Assembly: GCF_003024195.1 (NCBI RefSeq)
Contig: NZ_KZ679054.1
Coordinates: 1-64,000 of the forward strand
DNA: 64,000 nt
DNA from: Streptomyces dioscori
GTDB lineage: Bacteria > Actinomycetota > Actinomycetes > Streptomycetales > Streptomycetaceae
Direction of reading: 5' to 3'
Shown: piece after piece, positions 1 to 7,624 of the stretch
Layout: every line of letters begins with the position of its first letter
Numbering within the stretch: the stretch's first letter is position 1
Made by a program: the position numbers and the translations under genes
The notes under the pieces: model-generated
Database searches by the model: none
The model's input: only the letters and a program-made list of their open reading frames with translations
What the model was told of the DNA's origin: nothing

Positions 1-46
1 GGTACTGCAGGGGGGACCCTGTGGGAGAGTAGGACGCCGCCGAACT
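1..46 (+). rRNA. rrf: 5S ribosomal RNA, 3' end (partial)
   Basis: The first ~46 bases match the conserved 3' third of actinobacterial 5S rRNA, including GGGAGAGTAGGACGCCGCCG and the closing GAAC. The gene is cut by the window start, so an rRNA operon lies immediately upstream. The exact 3' end is uncertain by a few bases. The identification rests on remembered Streptomyces 5S sequence. Confidence 0.9.
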
Positions 47-56
47 AATATTACGG

Positions 57-90
57 AAAAGCCCCCGCACTTCGGTGTGGGGGCTTTTTT
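57..90 (+). terminator. Intrinsic terminator of the rRNA operon
   Basis: A 10-bp GC-rich stem (GCCCCCGCAC / GTGTGGGGGC, one wobble pair) with a TTCG tetraloop is preceded by AAAA and followed by six T residues. This is a textbook rho-independent terminator placed directly behind the 5S gene. Confidence 0.9.
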
Positions 91-150
91 GCGTTCCGGC
101 CCATACAGGCGCAGGCGGTGGGCTTTCCGAGACGCTTAGGGTCTGTAGGT

Positions 151-798
151 ATGCGCTACGACCTGGTGATCTTCGACAACGACGGTGTCCTCGTGGACAG
201 CGAGCCCCTCTCCAACACCCTGCTCGCCGGGTACCTCACCGAACTCGGGCACCCCACCTCGTACGAGGACTCCCTGCGCGACTACATGGGGGCCGCCATG
301 CATCGCGTACACGACCTGGTCGAGGAGCGGACCGGGGAGCGGTTGCCCGCCGATTTCGACGACGTCTTTCATCGGCGGGTGTTCGCCGCGTTCGAGCGGG
401 AGCTGGAGGCGGTCCCGGGGGTCGAGGAGGTCCTGGAGAAGCTGACCGCGGACGGGGTTCCGTACTGTGTGGCGTCGTCCGGGAGCCATGAGCGGATCAG
501 GGTCGGGCACCGGAAGACCGGGCTCGACCGGTGGTTCGGCGGCGGGCGCGTCTTCAGCTCGCAGGATGTCGGGCGAGGGAAACCGGCACCGGACCTGTTC
601 CTGTACGCGGCCGAGCGGATGGGAGTGGCCCCGGACAAGTGCCTTGTCGTCGAGGACAGCCCGCTCGGAGTACAGGCGGCCCGCGCGGCCGGGATGGACG
701 TGTACGGCTTCACGGCGATGACGCCGGCCGAGCGGCTGGCGGACGCCGACCGGCTCTTCGGCGAGATGGGCGAGCTTCTGGGACTTCTCCAGAGCTGA
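151..798 (+). CDS. HAD-superfamily phosphatase (beta-phosphoglucomutase/phosphoglycolate type)
   Basis: This 215-residue cytosolic protein has the full HAD motif set. Motif I is DNDGVLVDSEP, with nucleophile Asp9 and acid/base Asp11. Motif II is the SSGS stretch near residues 109-112, motif III is Lys144 in GKPAPD, and motif IV is VVEDSPLG around 166-173. The helical cap inserted after motif I is the C1 type found in beta-phosphoglucomutase-like and phosphoglycolate-like phosphatases, so small phospho-sugars or phosphoglycolate are likely substrates; the exact one cannot be read. The start is the ATG opening MRYDLVIFD, because earlier in-frame codons encode no HAD sequence. The gene sits alone behind the rRNA terminator. 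Confidence 0.85.
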   Translation: MRYDLVIFDNDGVLVDSEPLSNTLLAGYLTELGHPTSYEDSLRDYMGAAMHRVHDLVEERTGERLPADFDDVFHRRVFAAFERELEAVPGVEEVLEKLTADGVPYCVASSGSHERIRVGHRKTGLDRWFGGGRVFSSQDVGRGKPAPDLFLYAAERMGVAPDKCLVVEDSPLGVQAARAAGMDVYGFTAMTPAERLADADRLFGEMGELLGLLQS

Positions 799-878
799 GC
801 CCCCGGGCAGAAGCTGAGCATAATTCATCTTCTGGTTTCTCTACCCACGAGTAAGCCTGAGCTCTACGCTGAGCCGCC

Positions 879-2129
879 ATGACAGATGTGCTGCGTCGTG
901 GCCGGGCTTCCTTGGCGTTCAGCTTCTTCGCCCAGGGCGTCGCCTTTGCGCTCCTCGTGACGCGTATCCCGGCGATCCAGGACCGGTACGGCGTGTCCGA
1001 CGGGCTGCTGCCCGCCTTCCTCGCCGCCGTACCGATCCTCGCCGGGGCCGGGAGCGTCTGCACCGAGCACCTGGTGAAGAGGGTGCCGCCGAGTCACGTA
1101 CTGCGGTGGTCGCAGCCGGTCGTGCTGCTCGCGCTGCTGGGGGTCGGGGCCGGCGACGGGCTGTGGGAGCTGGGGCTGGCTCTCGCCGCGTTCGGACTCG
1201 CCGTCGGAGCGCTCGACGCGTCCATGAACATGCTCGGCGTGAGCCTCCAGCACACCTACGGACGCAGCATCATGCTCGGGTTCCATGCCGCGTACAGCCT
1301 CGGGGGGATCGTCGGAGCCTCGCTCGCGTGGGCGGGGGCGCACTGGGATCTGGCGCTGTTCGTGTCGTATCTGCCCGTCGTACTGGTGCTGGTGCCCGCC
1401 GCGTTGGTGGGGAGCCGCTGGTACGTCGACGGGAGCGGGCCCAACAGCGGTTCCAAGGAGGCCCAGGCGGCGGACAGCGTGGGCGGCGGAGCCGGTGGGG
1501 CCAGTGGTACGGGTGTGGGGTTCAAACTGCTGCTGCCGCTGTGTCTGGTGATGGCCATCGCCTACATCGGCGACTCGACCGTCTCCAACTGGAGCGCCAA
1601 GTATCTGCAGGACGTGCTCGGCAGCTCGGAGCAGCTGGCGACCGTTCCGTACAACGTCTACATGGTCACCACACTGCTCGGACGGGCCGTGGGGGACCTC
1701 GGGGTGCGGCGGTTCGGGGCCGTGGCGGTAGTGCGGGTCGGAGCGGTCGTCGCGGCGGCCGGCTTCGCGGTCGTGGCGGTGGCGCCGGGCGCCTGGGTCG
1801 GGATGCTCGGCTTCACCCTTGTCGGGTTCGGACTGTGTGTGATCGTGCCGCAGACCTTCGCGGCGGCCGGCAGGCTGTTCCCCGGGGCGGCGGACGCGGC
1901 CGTGGCACGACTGAACATCTTCAACTATGTGGGGTTCCTGATCGGTTCGCCCCTGGTGGGTGCTCTGGGCGATGCGTGGAGCTATCGGGGCGCGATGCTC
2001 GTACCGATGGCGTTGGTACTCGTGACACTGTTCTACGCCCGGTCGTTCGCTTCTGGACCTTCCCGATACGGTGACGGGCATGAGCGGCCGCGCACAGCTG
2101 ATGTGGGACGAGGCAGTAACGGGCTATGA
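879..2129 (+). CDS. Major facilitator superfamily transporter
   Basis: This is a 416-residue integral membrane protein with about 12 hydrophobic segments in two halves, separated by a short Gly/Ser-rich polar loop around residues 190-207. It begins MTDVLRRGRASLAF, and the first helix carries FAQGVAFALLVTRIPAIQDRYG, a pattern common in actinobacterial MFS permeases. Such proteins are proton-driven efflux or uptake carriers, and the substrate cannot be predicted here. Its 3' end overlaps the start of the downstream deacetylase gene by about 50 bp, which suggests the two are co-transcribed and translationally linked. Confidence 0.85.
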   Translation: MTDVLRRGRASLAFSFFAQGVAFALLVTRIPAIQDRYGVSDGLLPAFLAAVPILAGAGSVCTEHLVKRVPPSHVLRWSQPVVLLALLGVGAGDGLWELGLALAAFGLAVGALDASMNMLGVSLQHTYGRSIMLGFHAAYSLGGIVGASLAWAGAHWDLALFVSYLPVVLVLVPAALVGSRWYVDGSGPNSGSKEAQAADSVGGGAGGASGTGVGFKLLLPLCLVMAIAYIGDSTVSNWSAKYLQDVLGSSEQLATVPYNVYMVTTLLGRAVGDLGVRRFGAVAVVRVGAVVAAAGFAVVAVAPGAWVGMLGFTLVGFGLCVIVPQTFAAAGRLFPGAADAAVARLNIFNYVGFLIGSPLVGALGDAWSYRGAMLVPMALVLVTLFYARSFASGPSRYGDGHERPRTADVGRGSNGL

Positions 2130-3252
2130 CTTCGGTCCGGATCATCCGATGGATCCGGTCCGGCTGGCGCTGACCCGGCGCCTGGTCGACGCCTTCGGAC
2201 TCGACCGGGAGGTGGATGTCGTCGCGGCCAAGCCCGCCGGTGACTCCACCCTGCGGCTGGTGCACAGAGAGGACTACGTCGAGGCGGTCAAGGCCGCCTC
2301 CGTGGATCCCCGGGCGGCCGACGCGGCGTACGGGCTCGGGACCATGGACGATCCCGCGTTCGCCGGTATGCACGAGGTGTCCGCCCTGATCGCCGGGCAA
2401 TCAGTGGGTGCCGCCGAGGCCGTGTGGCGGGGTGACGCGCTGCACGCGGTGAACTTCGCGGGCGGGCTGCACCACGCGATGCCCGGGGGCGCGTCCGGGT
2501 TCTGCATCTACAACGACGCCTCACTGGCCATCGCCCGGCTGCTGGAGCTGGGGGCCGAGCGGGTCGCGTACGTGGATGTGGACGTGCACCACGGGGACGG
2601 TGTGCAGGCGGCGTTCTGGGAGGACCCGCGGGTGCTGACCGTGTCGCTGCACGAGCATCCGCGCACGCTGTTCCCGCAGACGGGGTGGCCCGAGGAGACC
2701 GGGGCCGCGGGCGCCGAGGGATCCGCCGTGAACGTGGCGCTGCCGGCCGGGACCGGGGACGCGGGGTGGCTGCGGGCCTTCCACTCCGTGGTGCCCGAGC
2801 TGATCGCGGACTTCCGGCCGCAGGTGCTCGTCACCCAGCACGGGGCCGATACGCACTTCGAGGATCCGCTCGCGCATCTGGCCGTGTCGCTGGACGCGCA
2901 GCGGGCCGTGCAGGTGGCGTGTCATGAGCTGGCACACGAGTACGCGGAGGGGCGGTGGGTGGCGCTCGGTGGGGGTGGGTATGCGGTGGTGGATGTGGTG
3001 CCGCGGTCCTGGACGCATCTCGTCGCGATCGCGGCGGGGCGGGAGGTGGAGCCGTCCTCCGTCATTCCTGAGAGTTGGCGGGCGGAAGTGTTCGCTCGTA
3101 CGCGGCAGTTGGGGCCTGTGCGGATGACTGATGGGCGGTGGCCCGTGTCGTTCGTGGGGTGGGAAGCGGGGTACGACCCTGCGGATCGGTTGGATCAGGC
3201 CGTGTTGGCCGCTCGGCGGGCGGCGTTTCCCCTGCGGGGGTTGTTGGCCTAG
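2080..3252 (+). CDS. acuC: AcuC-family histone deacetylase-like amidohydrolase
   Basis: This 390-residue protein belongs to the arginase/deacetylase fold (class I HDAC-like, AcuC). It keeps the catalytic His pair GGLHHA (His131-His132), the zinc ligands Asp168 and His170 in DVDVHHGDG, and Asp257 in QHGADTH. In Bacillus, AcuC deacetylates and thereby activates acetyl-CoA synthetase; a lysine-deacetylase role here is inferred from the family. I chose the ATG giving MSGRAQLMWDEAV. A GTG nine bases upstream is also possible, and neither has a strong ribosome site, in line with translational coupling to the overlapping MFS gene. Confidence 0.85.
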   Translation: MSGRAQLMWDEAVTGYDFGPDHPMDPVRLALTRRLVDAFGLDREVDVVAAKPAGDSTLRLVHREDYVEAVKAASVDPRAADAAYGLGTMDDPAFAGMHEVSALIAGQSVGAAEAVWRGDALHAVNFAGGLHHAMPGGASGFCIYNDASLAIARLLELGAERVAYVDVDVHHGDGVQAAFWEDPRVLTVSLHEHPRTLFPQTGWPEETGAAGAEGSAVNVALPAGTGDAGWLRAFHSVVPELIADFRPQVLVTQHGADTHFEDPLAHLAVSLDAQRAVQVACHELAHEYAEGRWVALGGGGYAVVDVVPRSWTHLVAIAAGREVEPSSVIPESWRAEVFARTRQLGPVRMTDGRWPVSFVGWEAGYDPADRLDQAVLAARRAAFPLRGLLA

Positions 3253-3261
3253 GGCCTTTTG

Positions 3262-3399
3262 TCGCCCCCGCCGCCCCTACCCGTTCCCGTCCACACATGG
3301 GGGCTGCGCCCCCTCGCCCCCCTCGTCCTCAAACGCCGGACGGGCTGAAAGGGCGCACGGCGAGCGGGTTGAAAGAGCACACGCCGGACGGGCTGAAAG
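3262..3399. repeat. Copy of a long dispersed intergenic repeat (family B)
   Basis: The segment 3262-3347 reads closely like 28012-28109 elsewhere in the window. Both start TCGCCCCCGCCGCCCCTACCC, continue through a CATGGGG..GCTGCGCCCC stretch, and end in the same 23-bp sequence containing CAAACGCCGGACGGGCTG (3325-3347 here). A second partial copy, ACGCCGGACGGGCTGAAAG, lies at 3381-3399 with degenerate versions between. No coding content is evident. Confidence 0.75.
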
Positions 3400-3454
3400 A
3401 GTGCACGGTGGGCGGGTTGAGGAAGGAAGGCGGGGCGCAGCCCGCGTTTCTTCA

Positions 3455-3473
3455 GGGGCGCGGGGAACTGCGC
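3455..3473. repeat. Family A repeat core, single copy
   Basis: GGGGCGCGGGGAACTGCGC, followed by the family's usual CCCCCACCGG..CCGCAGCCG tail, lies in the 335-bp gap between the deacetylase gene and the next phosphatase gene. It is the reverse orientation of the core GCGCAGTTCCCCGCGCCCC seen in seven other gaps of this window. Confidence 0.8.
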
Positions 3474-3587
3474 GGCCCGCCCCCACCGGCCCGCAGCCGA
3501 AATCCGGCGCGGCAGTTACGCCAACTGTGGGGTTGTCGGGCTGTTTTGGGCGCGGGCTCGTGGTGCCTGCGGGAGCATCGGGGGGTG

Positions 3588-4400
3588 GTGAGTACCGGGG
3601 CGTTGCGGGCGCATCTGCTGGCGGTGAGGCTGGCCGGGACCGTGGCGACCTCGCGGGAGGCGAGCCTCAGGAGTTATCGGCTGTTCGCCGCCCGGGACCC
3701 GCGGGTGACGATCGGACTCGATCCTGAAGGGGACTGGAAGCAGCCCGATCTGATCGCTCTGATGGCAGATAAGTGTGGCGTATCGGCAGATTCACGGCAT
3801 ACCTCCGGCCCCGATGTGATCGATCCCGATCGCACCCTCGTGGCGCTCGACGCCTTCGCGGAGCGCCTTGCGGAAGCCGCGCGGAACCGTTCCCCGGTGC
3901 TGCTCGGCACCGGACATCCGCACCGTCTGCTCGGCTTCTACGCCGCTCTCGCGGACGCTCTGTCGGCGGCCGGGTGTACCGTCCTCACCCCCGCGCATGG
4001 TAGCTGTGTCGACATAACGACCCGGTTCGGTCTACGCACGTACAACCTTGACTACGTACGGGGAGTCGCGCTGGTGCGGGAACCCGGGGTGCGAGGTGCC
4101 GGTCACGAGACCGGCGCGCACACACACTCACCCCTCCCGGTTCGCAGCGCCCTGGCCGCCGCGGCGGAGGCCGGCGGGCCGCTTCCCGAACTCGTGGTGG
4201 GGGACCACGGGTGGGTCTGCGGGGCAGGTCAGCTGGGGTTCGAGGCCATCGGCCTGGGTGACACCGATGATCCCGCGCTGTTCGTCGGCGAGGCAGAGGG
4301 GCGGGTGTCCGTCGTCGTTCCACTTGATGACGCTGTGCGGTCTGATTACTACCGACCGCTTACTCGCTATGTACTCAATCGAGCGTGTCTGTCACAGTAG
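3588..4400 (+). CDS. Conserved actinobacterial phosphatase-like protein
   Basis: This 270-residue soluble protein is of a type usually annotated in Streptomyces as 'phosphatase'. No classical HAD, PTP or metallophosphatase signature is visible. Conserved-looking blocks include LLGTGHPHRLLGFYAALADAL near the middle and LVVGDHGWVCGAGQLG with LGDTDDPALF in the C-terminal third. The start is the GTG giving VSTGALRAHLLAVR, because everything upstream in frame is repeat-derived low-complexity sequence. The gene lies between acuC and a small HTH gene, and its name is from memory of orthologues rather than from a motif. Confidence 0.65.
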   Translation: MSTGALRAHLLAVRLAGTVATSREASLRSYRLFAARDPRVTIGLDPEGDWKQPDLIALMADKCGVSADSRHTSGPDVIDPDRTLVALDAFAERLAEAARNRSPVLLGTGHPHRLLGFYAALADALSAAGCTVLTPAHGSCVDITTRFGLRTYNLDYVRGVALVREPGVRGAGHETGAHTHSPLPVRSALAAAAEAGGPLPELVVGDHGWVCGAGQLGFEAIGLGDTDDPALFVGEAEGRVSVVVPLDDAVRSDYYRPLTRYVLNRACLSQ

Positions 4401-4529
4401 GCCGCCGATGGGGGCTCCTCTTCCCCACTCGCATCACCCGCCCCTACTCTGGGGAGTGAGCACGCAACGACGAAGTGTCACCGGAAGGGGAAGCCGGCGA
4501 CCGTCGAGTGCGGAAGGTTCAGGTGTGTC

Positions 4530-4739
4530 ATGGCTGCTGGCGAGAGGCCTCTGAACGAGGTTCAGTTCCTTACCGTGGCGGAAGTCGCCTCGGTGATGCG
4601 AGTGTCGAAGATGACCGTGTACCGCTTGGTGCACAGCGGTCATCTGCCCGCGATCCGGGTGGGGAGGTCCTTCCGCGTCCCGGAGCAAGCGGTTCACGAG
4701 TACCTTCGCGAGTCCTACGTGGGGGTGGAGACAGCCTGA
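4530..4739 (+). CDS. Small BldC-like / excisionase-family helix-turn-helix protein
   Basis: This 69-residue protein is essentially a single MerR/excisionase-type winged helix: FLTVAEVASVMRVSKMTVYR forms the helix-turn-helix and GHLPAIRVGRSFRVPEQAV the wing. The architecture matches BldC and its Streptomyces paralogues, small DNA-binding regulators of development that bind as filaments on direct repeats. It has no ligand or phosphorylation domain. Its target genes cannot be inferred, although it lies a few kilobases from bldN. The ATG start has a modest GGAAGG ribosome site about a dozen bases upstream. Confidence 0.8.
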   Translation: MAAGERPLNEVQFLTVAEVASVMRVSKMTVYRLVHSGHLPAIRVGRSFRVPEQAVHEYLRESYVGVETA

Positions 4740-4756
4740 CGGCGGTCCGGGAGAGG

Positions 4757-4785
4757 TCCCGGGGTGCTTGATCGCGTCCCCGGGA
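4757..4785 (+). terminator. Weak stem-loop after the small HTH gene
   Basis: An 8-bp stem TCCCGGGG / CCCCGGGA with a 13-base loop lies 17 bases behind the HTH stop codon. No T-run follows, so termination is only a possibility. Confidence 0.4.
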
Positions 4786-4904
4786 TTTCGCCCGGAACCC
4801 CTCGATTACAACCTCTGGCGCTCAGGCGGGTAGGCTGGCCCCTCATAAGTCGTGTGGGCCCATGCAGCCCAGCAACGAGTAAAGAGAAGTGAGCGAGGGT
4901 AGTC

Positions 4905-5003
4905 GTGGGCTCTGTTATCAAGAAGCGGCGTAAGCGGATGGCCAAGAAGAAGCACCGCAAGCTGCTCAAGCGCACTCGCGTTCAGCGACGCAACAAGAAG
5001 TAG
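4905..5003 (+). CDS. Very small basic AURKAIP1/COX24-type ribosome-associated protein
   Basis: This is a 32-residue protein, MGSVIKKRRKRMAKKKHRKL followed by LKRTRVQRRNKK, in which over half the residues are Lys or Arg. The KKRRKRMxKKKHRK signature is the AURKAIP1/COX24 domain, which in actinobacteria marks a small ribosomal-protein-like peptide. It starts at a GTG with a GAGCGAGGG site just upstream. It is easily missed because it is so short. A TAGGCT hexamer about 70 bases upstream could be its -10 element, and it is followed by two GC-rich hairpins, so it is probably a monocistronic, highly expressed gene. Confidence 0.85.
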   Translation: MGSVIKKRRKRMAKKKHRKLLKRTRVQRRNKK

Positions 5004-5015
5004 TCGCGGCCTGCG

Positions 5016-5057
5016 GCGGTCGCCCACCACGCGTGAGCGGGGCGTGGGCGACGCCGC
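5016..5057 (+). terminator. GC-rich hairpin behind the 32-residue protein gene
   Basis: The arms GCGGTCGCCCAC (5016-5027) and GTGGGCGACGCCGC (5044-5057) pair with one small bulge, 12 bases after the TAG. It lacks a T-run, as is usual in Streptomyces. Confidence 0.55.
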
Positions 5058-5070
5058 GACAGTGCGCTCT

Positions 5071-5100
5071 GTGGCCCCTCACCTGTCGGTGGGGGGCCAC
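5071..5100 (+). terminator. Second strong hairpin in the same gap
   Basis: GTGGCCCCTCACC and GGTGGGGGGCCAC form a 13-bp stem (one T-G mismatch) with a TGTC loop. Together with the preceding hairpin it insulates the small basic gene from the epimerase gene. The rest of this 339-bp gap holds no other clear signal apart from the epimerase ribosome site. Confidence 0.6.
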
Positions 5101-5342
5101 AGTCGTGTGCGCCGGAGGGCCCGGTGAGGGCCTGTATGTCCGGTGATACGAACGCCGTGCGTATGTCTGGGCGTACGTTCCGTGCGGTGAATGGCTTGGT
5201 CTGATCGTATGTCCCGGGGTGCGGTCACTTCGTGCATCGGGCAGTCATCACAGCGCAACACCGACCCGCTAACGTGACCGTCACGGGGAACACGGCAGAG
5301 TACGAGCAGGTGTCGTCGACGGCTGGAAGGAAGGCGCTGATC

Positions 5343-6404
5343 TTGGGGAAGGTCGTGCTCGTGACCGGAGTGGCCCGTCAGCTGGGGGGCCGGTTCGTAC
5401 GACGGATCCAGCGTGACCCCGAGGTGGACCGGGTGGTCGCCGTGGACGCGGTCGCGCCCGAGCACCACCTGGGCGGAGCGGATTTCGTACGCGCCGACAT
5501 AAGGCAGCCCACCATCGCCAGGCTGCTGGCCGAGCACTCCGTGGACACGGTCGTGCACATGGACGTGACGGGCACCCCGCTGGGCAGCGGCAGCCGGGCC
5601 ACGGTCAAGGAGACCAACGTCATCGGCACCATGCAGCTGCTCGGTGCCTGCCAGAAGTCGCCGACGGTCAAGCGGCTGGTCGTGAAGTCCAGTACGAACG
5701 TCTATGGGTCGGCGCCCCGCGATCCGGCCGTCTTCACCGAGACGACCCCGCCCAAGTCGCTGCCCAGCGGCGGCTTCGCGAAGGACACGGTCGAGGTCGA
5801 GGGGTATGTGCGGGGGTTCGCGCGGCGCCGGCCCGACGTCGCCGTGTGCGTGCTGCGGTTCGCCAACATCCTCGGACCGGGCGCGGACACCCCGCTCGCC
5901 GCGTACTTCTCGCTGCCGGTGCTGCCGACCGTGCTCGGCTACGATCCGCGGCTGCAGTTCGTGCACGAGGACGACGTGATCGACGTACTGCGGATCGCCT
6001 CGCACGAGCCGGAGCGGGGCACGCTCAACAGCGGCACGTTCAACATCACCGGCGACGGCGTCCTGCTGCTCTCGCAGTGCGCGCGCAGGCTCGGCCGGCC
6101 CACGGTCCCGTTGCTGATGCCCGCGATCAGCTGGGTGGGCTCGGCACTGCGTACGGTGGGCATGACGGACTTCTCGCCCGAGCAGCTGAGGCTGCTCACC
6201 CACGGCCGGGTCGTGGCGACGAACCAGATGCGCGAGACGCTCGGCTACCGGCCGAAGTTCACGACGGCGGAGACGTTCGCGGACTTCGCCCGCAGCCGGG
6301 GCCCCGGACTGCTGCCGCCCGAGGCCCTCGCGGGGGCCGTCGACCGGATCGCCGCACTGCCCGCACTGGGCGGTGGCCACCCCCCGACGCAGAGCGCCAA
6401 CTGA
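5343..6404 (+). CDS. NAD-dependent epimerase/dehydratase family protein (extended SDR)
   Basis: This 353-residue protein starts at a TTG giving MGKVVLVTGVARQLGG. The start is set by an excellent ribosome site, GGAAGGAAGG at 5325-5334, eight bases upstream; the reading frame is open further upstream but not family-like. The N-terminal TGVARQLGG is a Rossmann nucleotide-binding loop, and VVKSSTNVYG with downstream residues corresponds to the extended-SDR active-site region, although the classical YxxxK is not obvious. The substrate is unknown. The gene ends 25 bases before the acyltransferase gene in the same orientation, so the two probably form an operon acting on cell-envelope lipids or sugars. 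Confidence 0.8.
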   Translation: MGKVVLVTGVARQLGGRFVRRIQRDPEVDRVVAVDAVAPEHHLGGADFVRADIRQPTIARLLAEHSVDTVVHMDVTGTPLGSGSRATVKETNVIGTMQLLGACQKSPTVKRLVVKSSTNVYGSAPRDPAVFTETTPPKSLPSGGFAKDTVEVEGYVRGFARRRPDVAVCVLRFANILGPGADTPLAAYFSLPVLPTVLGYDPRLQFVHEDDVIDVLRIASHEPERGTLNSGTFNITGDGVLLLSQCARRLGRPTVPLLMPAISWVGSALRTVGMTDFSPEQLRLLTHGRVVATNQMRETLGYRPKFTTAETFADFARSRGPGLLPPEALAGAVDRIAALPALGGGHPPTQSAN

Positions 6405-6429
6405 GCGCCAACCGAGGAGCGCATCAACG

Positions 6430-7515
6430 ATGGCGGACGCCAAGGTCATTCCGTTCGACGACGACCGGTCCCGCGGGAGTGCCGTACAACGGCCCGCGCG
6501 GCGCCGGGGCGCGGGGAGCAGGCGCAAGGGCGAGCCCACGGCGGTTCACGAGGTCCAGCCCCTGCCCGCACGAACGATTCCGCAGGATGATGTTCCTGTG
6601 ACGCGTGAGGAACCGGCGGCTGGATCGCCTGCTGAAACGGCGGCCGGGGCGGCCGCTGTGGAGAAGCCGCGGGACGACGGCTGGGAGCGGCGGATCGCCG
6701 GCGGTCTGTCGTTCCTGCGGCGGCGCCTGACCGGTGACTACGAGGTCGACGACTTCGGTTACGACCAGGAGCTCACCGAGCAGGTCCTGATGTCGATGGT
6801 GCGCCCCCTCTACGAGAAGTACTTCCGCGTCGAGGTGAAGGGCATCGAGAACATCCCGTCCGAGGGCGGGGCGCTGATCGTCGCCAACCACTCCGGGACG
6901 CTGCCGCTGGACGGCCTGATGATGCAGGTCGCCGTCCACGACAACCATCCCGACAACCGGCATCTGCGGCTGCTCGCGGCCGACCTGGTGTTCATGCTGC
7001 CCGTGGTCAACGAGCTGGCCCGCAAGGCCGGCCACACCCTCGCGTGCGCGGAGGACGCCGAACGGCTGCTGCAGCGCGGCGAACTGGTCGGTGTGATGCC
7101 GGAGGGTTTCAAGGGCATCGGCAAGCCGTTCAGTGAGCGCTACAAGCTGCAGCGCTTCGGCCGCGGCGGGTTCGTGTCGACGGCGCTGCGCCAGGGCACG
7201 CCGATCATTCCGTGCTCCATCGTGGGCGCGGAGGAGATCTATCCGATGATCGGCAACGCGAAGACCCTCGCGCGGCTGCTCGGGTTCCCGTACTTCCCGA
7301 TCACGCCGACGTTCCCGTGGCTGGGTCCGCTGGGCGCCGTGCCGCTGCCGACCAAGTGGACGATCCAGTTCGGCGAGCCGATCCGCACGGACGGTTATCC
7401 GCCGGAGGCGGCCGAGGACCCGATGCTGATGTTCAACCTGACGGACCAGGTCAGGGAACAGATCCAGCACACGCTCTACAAGCTGCTGGTGCAGCGCCGT
7501 TCGGTGTTCTTCTGA
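6430..7515 (+). CDS. PlsC-like lysophospholipid acyltransferase family protein
   Basis: This 361-residue protein has an acyltransferase fold after a disordered, charged first ~90 residues. The catalytic block is NHSGTLPLDG at residues 153-162, where His154 and Asp161 are separated by six residues rather than the four of the classical HX4D motif. The usual FPEGTRS block is represented by PEGFKGIGKPFSERY. A central PIIPCSIVGAEEIYP and PTFPWLGPLGAVPLP follow. It probably transfers an acyl chain to a lysophospholipid or related acceptor at the inner membrane face. The start ATG follows GAGGAG by about ten bases. Confidence 0.8.
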   Translation: MADAKVIPFDDDRSRGSAVQRPARRRGAGSRRKGEPTAVHEVQPLPARTIPQDDVPVTREEPAAGSPAETAAGAAAVEKPRDDGWERRIAGGLSFLRRRLTGDYEVDDFGYDQELTEQVLMSMVRPLYEKYFRVEVKGIENIPSEGGALIVANHSGTLPLDGLMMQVAVHDNHPDNRHLRLLAADLVFMLPVVNELARKAGHTLACAEDAERLLQRGELVGVMPEGFKGIGKPFSERYKLQRFGRGGFVSTALRQGTPIIPCSIVGAEEIYPMIGNAKTLARLLGFPYFPITPTFPWLGPLGAVPLPTKWTIQFGEPIRTDGYPPEAAEDPMLMFNLTDQVREQIQHTLYKLLVQRRSVFF

Positions 7516-7573
7516 CCGCTGGTTCCCACGGCTGACGCTGGTTCCCGCGGCTGACGACGAGTGCGTACGCGGA

Positions 7574-7606
7574 TGGGGGCGCCCCTTGTGGAAAGGGGCG
7601 CCCCCA
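7574..7606. terminator. Bidirectional terminator hairpin between convergent genes
   Basis: A 14-bp perfect inverted repeat (TGGGGGCGCCCCTT and its complement) with a 5-base loop sits between the acyltransferase stop and the rsbN stop, which converge on it. Confidence 0.8.
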
Positions 7607-7624
7607 CCTGCGTACCGACGGGAG

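Noticed and set aside
3138..3587. N-terminal extension of the phosphatase-like gene (150 extra codons)
   Set aside because: The extension overlaps acuC and then translates intergenic repeat sequence. The GTG at 3588 is the first start with protein-like sequence after it.
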